Shown: positions 31,059-40,787 of the stretch, piece after piece
Layout of the letters: every line of letters begins with the position of its first letter
Position numbering within the stretch: the stretch's first letter is position 1
Program-made: the position numbers and the translations under genes
The notes under the pieces: generated by a model
What the model was told of the DNA's origin: nothing
Seen by the model: the letters and a program-made list of their open reading frames with translations, nothing else
The model's database searches: none
From: Asparagopsis taxiformis
Taxonomy: Eukaryota; Rhodophyta; Florideophyceae; Bonnemaisoniales; Bonnemaisoniaceae
Direction: 5' to 3'
NCBI GenBank assembly: GCA_030407315.1
Contig: JALQPE010000351.1
Span: 1-48,880 of the forward strand
DNA length: 48,880 nt

Positions 31059-32930
31059 ATGGACCCATCCGCGCCCGAGCGATCGAACGCGCCGACCGAA
31101 CCGCCGCCAGTCGCGTCGCAAACGCACGCAGTCGACGCGCTGGTCGCTTCACATATCCCTGACCCTACCGCTTCACCGTGGCCGCCGTTACCGACGCAAG
31201 CGCTCGCGAGCATCGACGACGACGCGCAAACGTCCGACGATGGCGCCGCAACGAAGCGCGAAGCCGAGTTCCGCGTTTCCGACGTGCACGCTACGCCGTC
31301 CGCAACGCTTCCGAGCCTGGTTCGACAAGTAGTGGACGACCCTACGTTCCAATGCATGCTCCAGGCTGAAGTACGAGCTGCAGTGGACCGCGCCATCAAA
31401 GGCCAATCACGTGGACTAACGGCTCAGATGAGGGCGCAAGTCCACAACCTAATCGTCACTACGATGGACTCCCGCGAGGAGCAAATATTGAACGCGCGAA
31501 CGTCGCTGCGCGCGAAAACCGAACGCGAACCGCAGCGCGCGCGACCCCTACGAACTACGCGCGCAGCGCGGACCCCGAAGGATGGCTGGAACTGGCGCGC
31601 CAGGACCTGTCATTCGACGACCACCCGCGTTCGGATAGCGACGATGGACCCGCGCATCCCGGGCTGGTAGAGATCCAGCCGTTGAACGAGCTGTTCACGC
31701 GCGCGCGCGCTTTCGTATCGCACGTATCGCTTGCGTAATACGGACCGCGCGTTTAACCGAACAATCGCGAGCGAATTGGCTAACACCGCGAAAATGGTGC
31801 GCCATTCGATCCAAGGAGAGAATTTCACGGGCGCTGACGGAATCGCCGTGCTATCGTTCTTGAAGTATTTCAAGAGCGCATGCGACAACACTGGCGTATC
31901 CGAAGGCGCAGCGTTGCCGATTCTCAAGTATTTCCTGGCCGAAGAGGCGCGCGACACGTTCCAAACGTACGTGGGACGAACGTTCCGAGGAGCGCGTGCG
32001 GGCGTCGATTAGATTACGTGCTACGCGGAAGCCGTTCAGTGGCTCCTGCTAACCTATGCGCGTGAAGGCGACGTCGCGCAAGCGTATCGTGACGTAGCGC
32101 AACAAACGCAAGACCCGAAGGAAACCGAAACGCAATTCGCTACGAGACTACGACGCCGCGCCCTGCGCTGCGGCGATGCGTTTAGCGAGCGAACGCTTGT
32201 TTCTATTTTCGTCGATGGTCTACGACCCTATGCGCAACACCTCGTGCGGGACGCGCTGTCTCGCGACCCGCGTCGATACACCTTTCGAGAGCTAGTCTCT
32301 ATGGCGCAGAGCCACGGGGACACGCACCGAGCGATGACGCCGACGACGAGCGCGCGACCGCTATTACGGCGAACTCCTGCGCTCTACGTGGAAGAGGACG
32401 AGACACCGACGTTGCAGGCGCTGACCGTGGGGCACACCCCGCCATCAGGCTTCTCATCGCCAAACGTCTCAACCTCCGCGGCGACGCCGCACGCTCCGCG
32501 TACGGAAGTTCTCGACCCCGAGCCCCATGCGAAGTCCAACCTCGCTTGGCACCCCTTCGTCGAATTATCGCACGCCACGCTCTCGCGACGCATCGCCCGC
32601 CGACCGCTCGCGCCGCTTTGCGCCTAACGACGACCGAGAACGCGAACGCGCGGGACCGTACACGGCGCACATACCGCGCGCAACTTACCCACCGCCTATC
32701 GTGAGACAGACGGCACCGGCCGACACGTCTCGCACAGCGGCGTTCCGCTGTCTGATATGCCGGAAGTTTGGGCACCCCATGGTAAGCTGCCCGCTGCTCT
32801 CATCCGAGCAACAGGCCGCGATTCGCGAGATGCATAGCCACGCGCGCCTAACGCCCGAAGAACTGAACCTGCAGCGTAACGTTCAGGTTTTCGAAGTTTC
32901 CGCGGACGATGACGCACGCGAGCGCGAAAG
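31059..32930 (+). pseudogene. gag of gypsy copy 2, frameshifted
   Basis: Starts at ATG 31059 with a Pro/Ala-rich N-terminus. The frame closes at 31670 because one A is missing near 31490 compared with copy 1. Coding continues in other frames: 31731-32012 (capsid-like, helical, with SFLKYFKSACDN), then to 32627, then the zinc-knuckle frame from about 32527, with CLICRKFGHPMVSC near 32750. Three of the breaks are shared with copy 1. The zinc knuckle would bind the element's RNA. Confidence 0.8.
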
Positions 32931-35858
32931 CGAACGCACGCGCGGAGATGACGCGCACGACGCGAGCAGCTCACGCCCCACTCGGTTCGCTTCGCAGAAG
33001 ACCCGGGAAACGCCTACGAGGAGTCGTAGCGGGTGGGCCGACTCCTCCTCACTCAACGGACACGCGACGCGCGATGACGCAACCGCCGCGCGAAAGACCG
33101 CCTCCGTTACCACCCGAAACAGTGGTCCTGTTTCAGACCCCTACCGCGAACTACAAGCTCGAGATTCGCGTCGGATATAATCTACGCACGGCCACCGCGG
33201 TGACCGCTGTGCTTGATACCGGCGCAGGCCCGAGCCTCATTCGCGAGAACGTATTAGGCGCTGATTGGAAGCGCCTCGCTACGCCGCCGACGCTGCGCTG
33301 CGCGATTATCGACGCGAATGGACGACGCCTCGCGCCGAACGCGTCGTTGCGACTTAGCGTTCTTCTAGGTGCCCGCGCGCACCTTCAAACTTTCCTGGTG
33401 ATGCCGCGCTTATCCGTCCCTTGCATTCTGGGAGCAGACTTCATCGACCGTGTGGTTCGGATGATCTATACTGGGCCGCAGCGCGCGTTGCGAACCCGCT
33501 ATGGAGACCACGTTCCAATGCTCCCACGAACGCCGACGAAACCGCGCCGCGCACCGACCCCCAAGACTACCCGACCGACAGAATTCGCACCAATCCGCGT
33601 TGCGCGCCGCACGTCGATTCCGCCGCACGCGACGCAGGCTATCGAAGTCACCACGGGCGCTCACGGACGCTGCATCACGATACCTGCGACTGACCTCTAC
33701 GGGCAGAAGTTGCTTCGTCTAGCCAACGGTGAAACGCTGGTTAAAAGGAACGTGCCCTTCAGCGTGCACGTGCACAACGCCGGCACCCGCCTCCAGGTAT
33801 TACCCAAAGGCATGAAGCTGGGCGCCGCGGTGCCCAATCCCGTAGGTTGCCTACAAGTTGCGCAAGAGGCGCCGACTCCACAAGACCGACCGCCCGACGA
33901 TGCGACGCCATGCAACGCGACAAACCCGCCGGACCTGCGCGAAACCGACGGGATCGCGAACGCGACGCCGCACTGGGAAGACCTCTTACGCGCGACGCTA
34001 CGCGACGAGCGAGTGGACGACGACCTACACGCGCGAATTATCGAAATGCTGCGAAAGCACGAGCGCATGTGGAACGGCACGCTCGGAGCCATCCACGCGA
34101 CAGAACACCGCATCGAACTGGTGCCGGGGGCGACCCCCGTCAACCAACCACCGTACCGCGCCGGACACGCGTCGCGCGAAATTATCCGTACGCAAGTGGA
34201 TAAGATGCTCCGCGCTGGAGTGATCGAACCTGCTACATCGGAATGGGCGAGCCCGGTCGTAGTCGTACCCAAGAAGGACGGGACTTCCCGCTTCTGCATC
34301 GACTATCGCCGCTTAAACGCCGCTACCGTGAAGGACGCGTATCCGATTCCGCGCATGGACGATTGCGTCGACTCGCTCGGTAACGCGACGGTTTTCACTA
34401 CGCTGGACTGCAACTCGGGATACTGGCAGATCCCAGTAGCGCACGCCGACCGCGACAAGACTACGTTTACGTCGCATGTTGGTACGTATCGCTTCCGCCG
34501 CATGCCCTTTGGACTGTCGAACGCGCCCGCGACGTTTCAGAGCGCGCTCGATATCTTGCTCGCGAACGTGAAATGGCAGCACTGCCTAGTTTACCTGGAT
34601 GACGTAATCATCTTCTCCGCAGACGTAAACGCGCACGTACATCACGTCGATGAGATACTGGGAATCCTCGGACGCGCTGGCGTTTCGCTTAAATTCGCGA
34701 AGACCGAGTTCTTCAAGCGCTCGGTGGACTATCTGGGACACACTATTTCGCAAGGGAAGCTATCCGTACCGACGACGAAATGCGACGCGCTACGCGATGC
34801 GACGTACCCGACGACGAAAACGCAACTGCGCAGCTTCCTGGGGACGTGCAACGTATACCGCCGATTCGTTGAAAAATTCGCGTTCGTAGCAGCGCCGCTT
34901 ACGCAGCTGCTGAAGAAGGACCAAGGAGATAACCTACCCGCGCCGACGCCCGAGCAAACGCGCGCGTTCGAGTCATTGCGACAAGCGATGCTATCTCCAC
35001 CTATCCTTCGTCTACCGCGCGAGGGGCACCCGTATGTGCTCGACACCGACGCGTCGCAAGGCCAAATCGGGTGCGCGTTACTACAGTTAGACGCCGACGA
35101 CGACGTACTACATCCAGTCGGATACTGGTCGCGCACGCTTAACGACGCGGAGCGTAATTACTCGACGACGGAACGCGAATGCCTCGCAGTGGTATGGGCT
35201 GTGTTATTATTACGCGCATACCTAGAAGGACGGAAGTTCACGGTTCGCACGGACCATAATTCGCTGCGCTGGATTCTAAATATGACCTCCGCGGAAGGAC
35301 GACTCGCGCGCTGGCGATTGCGACTCGCCGAGTTCGAGTTCGACGTCGAATATAAAAAGGGTAAACGCCATGTTATCGCCGACGCGCTCTCGCGAATGGC
35401 CACGCGAAGCGGCGACGAGACGGAAATACCGGACGAGATACCCTGCTTCGGCGCCGCGAACATCGTCGAACCGCACGCGGACGCTTACGTTCGAGCCGAC
35501 GCCGCGCTACTATGCGACTACGCCGAATATTATCCTAGCCTGGATTGTCTGCTGACATCTCGAGCATGTATCGAACCACCCGTATCCGCTGACGAGTGGA
35601 TACGCGAGCAGGCTACGGACGAGTTCTGCCAGAACGCAAAACGCGACGTCGAAACCGCGCCGCGATCGCGTTTTCACCTATCCCCCGATGGGATTCTCAT
35701 GAGGACCGCTCCGCTCGACAACGCCACGCAGATAGTCGTTCCCGAAGCGATTAAGGGGCGTATTCTGCGAGCTAACCACTACGCGGTAACTGCAGGACAC
35801 CCGGGCGCGCGACGCATGTACGACGCAATTCGACGTGCATACTCACTACCGAGTTTGA
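32931..35858 (+). pseudogene. pol of gypsy copy 2: protease, reverse transcriptase, RNase H, partial integrase
   Basis: One open frame of about 980 codons. Protease DTGAG lies near 33220. Reverse transcriptase has FCIDYRRLN near 34295, the FTTLDCNSGYWQI block near 34400 and the catalytic YLDD near 34595. RNase H follows with YSTTERECLAVVWA and RTDHNSLRWI. The tether contains VIADALSRM. The integrase N-terminal HHCC finger begins (two His residues near 35775 and 35795) and is cut off before its Cys pair. The catalytic core of integrase is missing, so the copy cannot move by itself. Confidence 0.85.
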
Positions 35859-36215
35859 GATTAAAAAATGTAGTAAATTTACTGCCTGAGGCAGTAAAAA
35901 TCACTGCCTGAGCAATGTAGTGCCTGAGGCAGTAAAATTACTATTTTAATTTTTTCAGTTCTAGTGCCGCAGGCAGTAAAATACAAAATTTCCTGGCAGT
36001 ACGGTATGTAGCAGAATTCAGTACTGTACGATAGCAAATTCTAGTAATTTTTGCTGGTACCACAGGGCAGTAGTGCAATGCAGTGATTTTTGATGATTTC
36101 TGCAATGGAATGTACTGCCGTACAGTACTGCCCTGGCAAATGACCTGGCATTAGAATCAGGCAGTAAAATATACTGGCTCCGGCAGTGAATTGTACTGCC
36201 TGCAAGTACTGCCTT
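35859..36215. repeat. ACTGCC/GGCAGT-rich region
   Basis: AT-rich DNA directly after the truncated integrase. About a dozen ACTGCC or GGCAGT hexamers occur in 350 bp, several as palindromes such as the 21-base one at 35878-35898 centred on CTGAG. Dense short inverted motifs of this kind are usual near the ends of CACTA-like elements, but no element was identified. Confidence 0.7.
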
Positions 36216-36645
36216 GATAGTAATTGGTGATTGGTATTTTCTGAGATTCAATGTTGCAATAGTTGTCCAGGATAGGGTTGTACAATGTGTTCGCATGTGA
36301 GTTCAAGTAGAGAAGAGAGGAAACTATTCTGAAGCTACTAGTAGTGAGAAGTGTAGAGGATGCATGGTCACATGGAAATGACCGTTACAAAAAAGGTAGG
36401 AGAAAATCGGTCGTTTTCCGAGGATATGAGTAGAGTAGTTGGCATTATTTGTTACTATTGCTAGCATTCTAGTTCCAGGAAAAGCGTTTGGAGTGACACT
36501 CTGCGATTGGAACGAGAGGCGAAGGCGAATTTTGACGGAAGATGGAATCTCAGCGTCGTGAGGAAAATCCAAATGACTGCCTAGCAGGGATTATTCGAGA
36601 GGGATTCAGGACAGTGACTGGGAAGTTCGTCGTATTGGGGAGAGG
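36216..36645. other. Upstream region of gene F
   Basis: No gene or repeat recognised. It probably contains the promoter and leader of the gene starting at 36646. Confidence 0.35.
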
Positions 36646-38063
36646 ATGGATGAAATCGACGATGATCGAACGTCCCAACGCCAGCAAATCGAAAAGCTGA
36701 TGAGTCGCGTCGAGTTTATTGTAACGGAACTACAGGGTGTGAAAGACATCTGTGATGGTTTATTACAGCAGAGTCAGGGCACTTCGAAGAAGGGGATGAC
36801 TGACAAGGACAGGGACCGTTTGCGCATCTCGCAGTCAGCAGAACTATCGTTTTCTTACAATTTTCTGTGTGCAGTATTTGGAACTGTTGTACCTTTGCTG
36901 GTCGACAAGATTGATGCTGGGGCGACAATTTACACCAACCAAGGAATCTACGACCTCCGTGGTTGCAGGTTGCTCTCTGCAATGATGTTTGCGAAGCAGA
37001 GCAATGACAAGAGGGATGTGTTCCAATCAAACACCGGGAAGAACAACATCGAGCTTCGATTCCAAGTGGTGATGTCTCTCCTGCGGAACATTCAGAAGGA
37101 AAAGTCGGGTACAGGCCGTACAGTGGAAGGCTCGAGCTCTGGACGCGATTCGAATGCGTTCAACGTCTGGAAGGAGAACAAGTACATTCCGGACAAAATA
37201 ATCGAAGAAGTTGTTTATGGTGCCACTGGCGATGGCCGAAACCAGCCTGCAGGAAGCATTGACGGAGGGGCTAGGAAGCGGAGGAAAACAGATGGAAATG
37301 GTGGACAGTTGAGCAAGCGTGAAATATCTTTGGCTGTTACGAAGTTGCGCTGACAAAGGTGCTCGGTTTCCTGAACAAGTCTAGAGAGCAGGTGCGCCAT
37401 CGATTCCTTGTCGAACTGGGGTTCGCTCTAGTGTTGGAAACGGACGCCTCTATCACTTTCGAGTTTCCAACTCACGATCTCATTCGAGATATGGATGTTA
37501 TCCCCGATACCCGTGTGACCAACGGAAATCTAAGGCCTGAGGAACGGAAAGTTGTGGATGACAAGAATTCCGAGATCTTGATACAATTCATCGCTGAGCG
37601 GAAAGAGATGGTTGTCATCATTCAGTACGAAGTCGAGATATCGGGATGTGTGGCCAAAAGGATGATTCGAAGGAGAATCAATATCCTGGAGGTAGCCCTG
37701 AACACTGCAATTGCTTTCCTTCAATGCACGAGTAGAACGGTTTTCCTGCGACGTTCCTGCAATTCACTCAGATTTGTCTATGCAATCGCTTCTGGGATTC
37801 TAGGAATTTTCAAGGTGCAATCAGGTCAGACCTTCGAAGAAAGTGTACAAGACGAGCTCAAACAATTAGGAAAGGCGATGTTGCCGAGTGACCGAATCTG
37901 TAAGAGGCATCTCTGTGAAGATGTACTGACAATTACTAACGAAAAATTCGATGAACAACACTTGGAACAGCGTAGTACCGCGTTTGAGGAGGATAGCGGA
38001 CATGGAAATGAAGAAGATGGGAGTGAAAGCTACGTTGAAGTTTTCCTTGATGAGGAAGATTGA
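36646..38063 (+). CDS. Gene F: unknown helical protein with acidic tail, one frameshift
   Basis: Starts at ATG 36646. The first frame ends at 37353 and the second, offset by one base, runs from about 37340 to 38063, so I read it as one gene of about 470 codons with a single-base frameshift near 37345. N-terminal coiled coil (residues 1-45), then a hydrophobic helical region (FLCAVFGTVVPLL), a Lys/Arg patch ARKRRK, and after the break a helical segment with KSREQVRHRFLVELG. The C-terminus is strongly acidic. The pattern around the break resembles part of gene C, so the two may be related. No known family recognised. Convergent with gene G, with a hairpin repeat between. Confidence 0.55.
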
Positions 38064-38805
38064 TAATGGAGGCGTAGAAGTAAAGTTTCATAGCCTTTGA
38101 AAGGAACCGACTACTACGAGAGACTTAAGAGAAATAAAAACCTTTAGATGTGAAACTGTCTAGGATGTGCGTGGAAAAGGTGCACCGCAGCATGCTACGT
38201 ACTACATGGTGTACTGGAAACAATAGCTATCGTTCTTTTTTTTCAGCTCACTCTGCGACTAGAAAGCGTCATGTCTACTACGGTTAAGAGTTTTACCCTG
38301 TCATTGAGCACGCCTCTAGTACCTTCGGGGCCTGTGCAGTCCCATCCAATGCCGTAGCTCCACCTGGCAGAGTAGTGCGGAAAATAATACCGGGTATTAT
38401 TTTGAGGAATATTTTGCCAAGTGGAGGGCAATCATTCGTACCGACTACAGGCGATCCCTGGACGAAACCTAAGAATAATACCCGGTATTATTTTCAGGGA
38501 TATTTTGCCAAGTGGAGAGCAATCATTGTTACAGAATGCAGACAGTCCCTGGACGAAGGAACAGGCCAGAAAGATACGGAGCATGTATCGATGGATACCA
38601 TCGACTTAATCGAGGTTGACTAACTCTAAACAGTCTTGTAGACCCATCTAGAAAAGATAGAAAACGTTTTACTCGGAGGCGACATTGTGTACGGTAGGAT
38701 GAGGTGCATCGACAGGGGAACTATTCTGTCCAACGATAACGTCATGTCCAATTGTGTCTAGCTCGCTGCAGATGGTGTGTCCACTGAAAATGCATGCTGG
38801 GAGGT
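38064..38805. other. Convergent intergenic region with hairpin repeats
   Basis: Between the 3' ends of genes F and G. The only structure is the hairpin repeat pair at 38360-38550. A 62-codon and an 82-codon open frame inside the repeat are by-products of it. Confidence 0.6.
38360..38550. repeat. Two tandem palindromic repeats, 91-bp period, AATAATACC core
   Basis: The palindromic core AATAATACCGGGTATTATT occurs at 38383 and, with the variant centre CCCGG, at 38474. The flanks are also inverted: CTCCACCTGGCA on the left and TGCCAAGTGGAG on the right make an imperfect arm of about 34 bp. The right flank repeats 91 bp later. The same core and CACCTGG/CCAAGTG arms recur in the array at 44442-45675. 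Confidence 0.85.
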
Positions 38806-40056
38806 TCAAGTATGCAGTTCCCAACACAACATTCTTGAGAACGCGCTCGAAAGTTCCATATGGACGAGGCCTTGAACAGGTTTCCAGGTCAGTGAGAACG
38901 AGTTGGCCAGTTTGAAATTTTTGCTGTCCGGCAGCTCAAAGTTCTCTTGCATTTCTCGACTTGAGAGGAAGCGAGCTTCCAAAGGATACGAATAGCTGCA
39001 ATTGACATAGTCGTACTCATCAGATTCTCGAGTAAGAACGACAGTACTACTCATGTTTTCAGATCTCCTGTATAAAGAGGAACCAACAAGAACAGCCTTT
39101 GTAGATGGAATAGAATCTTCTGAAGCACTGTCTGCTAGAGTTCCCAAAACTCTAATGACAGAAGACCCAGAATCGTGTCGTGTTTTCTTCCACTTGAGGA
39201 TAGTAGAGTTCGTGCATGTAGACATGGAAGGAGCTAAAGTATTGCAGAGGTCATAGTATGTTCCAAAGTGGATCGATAGCTCTTTATCTCTCCCAGTTGA
39301 AATTCGAACCGCCTCGACGCTCGGCAGGAAAATTGTGTTTGGGTTGTTCTTCTCTTCGCATAGCCTGGAAAGTTGTAAAAACTGTTCAAGCGAGCAATCT
39401 GCTCTTGCCGTCACATAGTCTTGCACCAAGGAGCTCACTTCCCGGCCTGTTTCAGACTTCGTGATTTTGGAGGACAGGGGTTTGTCCAGTTTTAAGCCAA
39501 CTCTCTGGAACAGGTAGTCGCACACAATGTTTCCGAAGATGGGTCCAGTAGCGCTTGATGAACCGCGACAGTTGAAAATCTGCCTTTCGAGGTAGGATAC
39601 CTTTTGAAACAGCTTGGATATGTCCTCATTGATGTTAGGACCAGGAGGACTCTCATCGCAAACTAAGCGCGGCTCGGACTTAGATCGACTCAACATGTTT
39701 TCTTTGCAGTCTTTTTTATGGAAACTGTCTTCACCCGCCGACGAGATCGTCTGCTCTAGTGCTAGTTGCTCTCCAAACCTCCAACGTAGCATGTTTCCAG
39801 AGTCAATGTCCAGCAGCGAATTGTTCTTGAATAATTTTGCTGTAGAGACTGACTGGTCGAAACCGTGTTCAGATTGATATTGCAGCGTAACAAACAAGTT
39901 TCCAGTCAAACGATGTTCTCCGGACGCGTCCGGCTTGGCAGTACTCAAAACTTTGGCGCCCCACCAAACCTTTTTCTGTTTCCTTCCTCTCGTTCGTAAA
40001 CTCCATTCTACTTCAATGACTGATCCTTCGGAGACAAACTCTGTTGGGTCTTGCAT
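38806..40056 (-). CDS. Gene G: unknown protein, possible Tudor-like N-terminus
   Basis: The protein is 416 aa with an ATG at 40056. Residues 10-75 have a beta-rich pattern with G-S-V-I-E-V-E-W and V-W-W-G-A-K-V-L, which resembles Tudor/Agenet barrels that bind methylated lysine or arginine; this is a weak resemblance. The rest is not recognised: a possible short coiled coil near 140-160, then a mixed region rich in Ser/Thr. It is divergent from gene D, with 731 bp between starts, so the two may share a promoter region. The reading frame is intact. Confidence 0.5.
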   Translation of the reverse strand: MQDPTEFVSEGSVIEVEWSLRTRGRKQKKVWWGAKVLSTAKPDASGEHRLTGNLFVTLQYQSEHGFDQSVSTAKLFKNNSLLDIDSGNMLRWRFGEQLALEQTISSAGEDSFHKKDCKENMLSRSKSEPRLVCDESPPGPNINEDISKLFQKVSYLERQIFNCRGSSSATGPIFGNIVCDYLFQRVGLKLDKPLSSKITKSETGREVSSLVQDYVTARADCSLEQFLQLSRLCEEKNNPNTIFLPSVEAVRISTGRDKELSIHFGTYYDLCNTLAPSMSTCTNSTILKWKKTRHDSGSSVIRVLGTLADSASEDSIPSTKAVLVGSSLYRRSENMSSTVVLTRESDEYDYVNCSYSYPLEARFLSSREMQENFELPDSKNFKLANSFSLTWKPVQGLVHMELSSAFSRMLCWELHT

Positions 40057-40787
40057 AATGGGTATTCCCAGGAAAAGAATGGAAGAGGTATCGACTGAGG
40101 AAACAGGAAAGATGACGAAACTGTACAGCTTGTATCCGTGTGGAATGATAGAGAGAAAATTGGTAGGTTACTATTTTTATACTTGCATAACTCGTAACGG
40201 TTATAAATTACTAACACCTGTCCCAAGCGACATGGGAGACCAACATCGTGATGATCATCTCTCTTGAACATTCATCACCATATAATAAAGATCTTATTCC
40301 GAGCTGCTCGAAGCCATTACCAGTAGATTGGGTGTATTTTTCGCTGTGGCAATATAACGGAACCTAGACGTGTATGTATAAAGAGACGCAGGGATCGAGA
40401 ATGATGCAGTGAAATCAATGTGTATATTTATATACTGGTTGTAAGAACGAGTCTACAAGTTCGAACAGAAGATGAAGTCCTCTCAAGAGATTGGTTTTGA
40501 AATCTCCGATGGCAGATTTCAAACTCAATCTCTCGAGGGGACTTCAAATTCAAAACAAAAATGGAAATGTCCGTTGGCGAAATAATTGTATTGAAAGGCC
40601 GCCGAAGAACCTAATTATTCCTCATTACGTACCCTACCTAGCCAAAGTATACCTGAAAATATTCAGGTTAACTCTTTAACTGTGCATTTAAGGTTTATCA
40701 AGATTGTTGCCGAAGGTTTTTAACGCCAGGTAGGAGAGAAGATTGTTTTCTGCTGGTGGCTGATTGAGGTGAAGAATCTATTTCTCG
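40057..40787. promoter_or_regulatory. Divergent intergenic region between genes G and D, with long hairpin
   Basis: By position it contains the promoters of both genes. Its main feature is a hairpin at 40474-40545 with 32-bp arms (28 of 32 paired) and an 8-base loop. No TATA or operator could be assigned with confidence. Confidence 0.4.
40474..40545. repeat. Imperfect hairpin, 32-bp arms, 8-base loop
   Basis: Left arm 40474-40505 begins GAAGTCCTCTCAAG; right arm 40514-40545 ends GAGGGGACTTC. There are four mismatches. Size and shape would suit a small-RNA precursor or a tiny foldback element. Confidence 0.75.

Larger units (their letters stand above)
29623..35858 (+). mobile_element. Ty3/gypsy retrotransposon copy 2, truncated in integrase
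   Basis: The LTR start TGTGTGGTGCAATTTA lies at 29623, with a second similar start TGTGGTACAATTTA at 29673. Gag begins at 31059 and pol runs to about 35858, where the CG-rich coding sequence stops and AT-rich repeat DNA begins. Order gag, protease, reverse transcriptase, RNase H, integrase identifies Ty3/gypsy. No 3' LTR is present. Confidence 0.88.
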
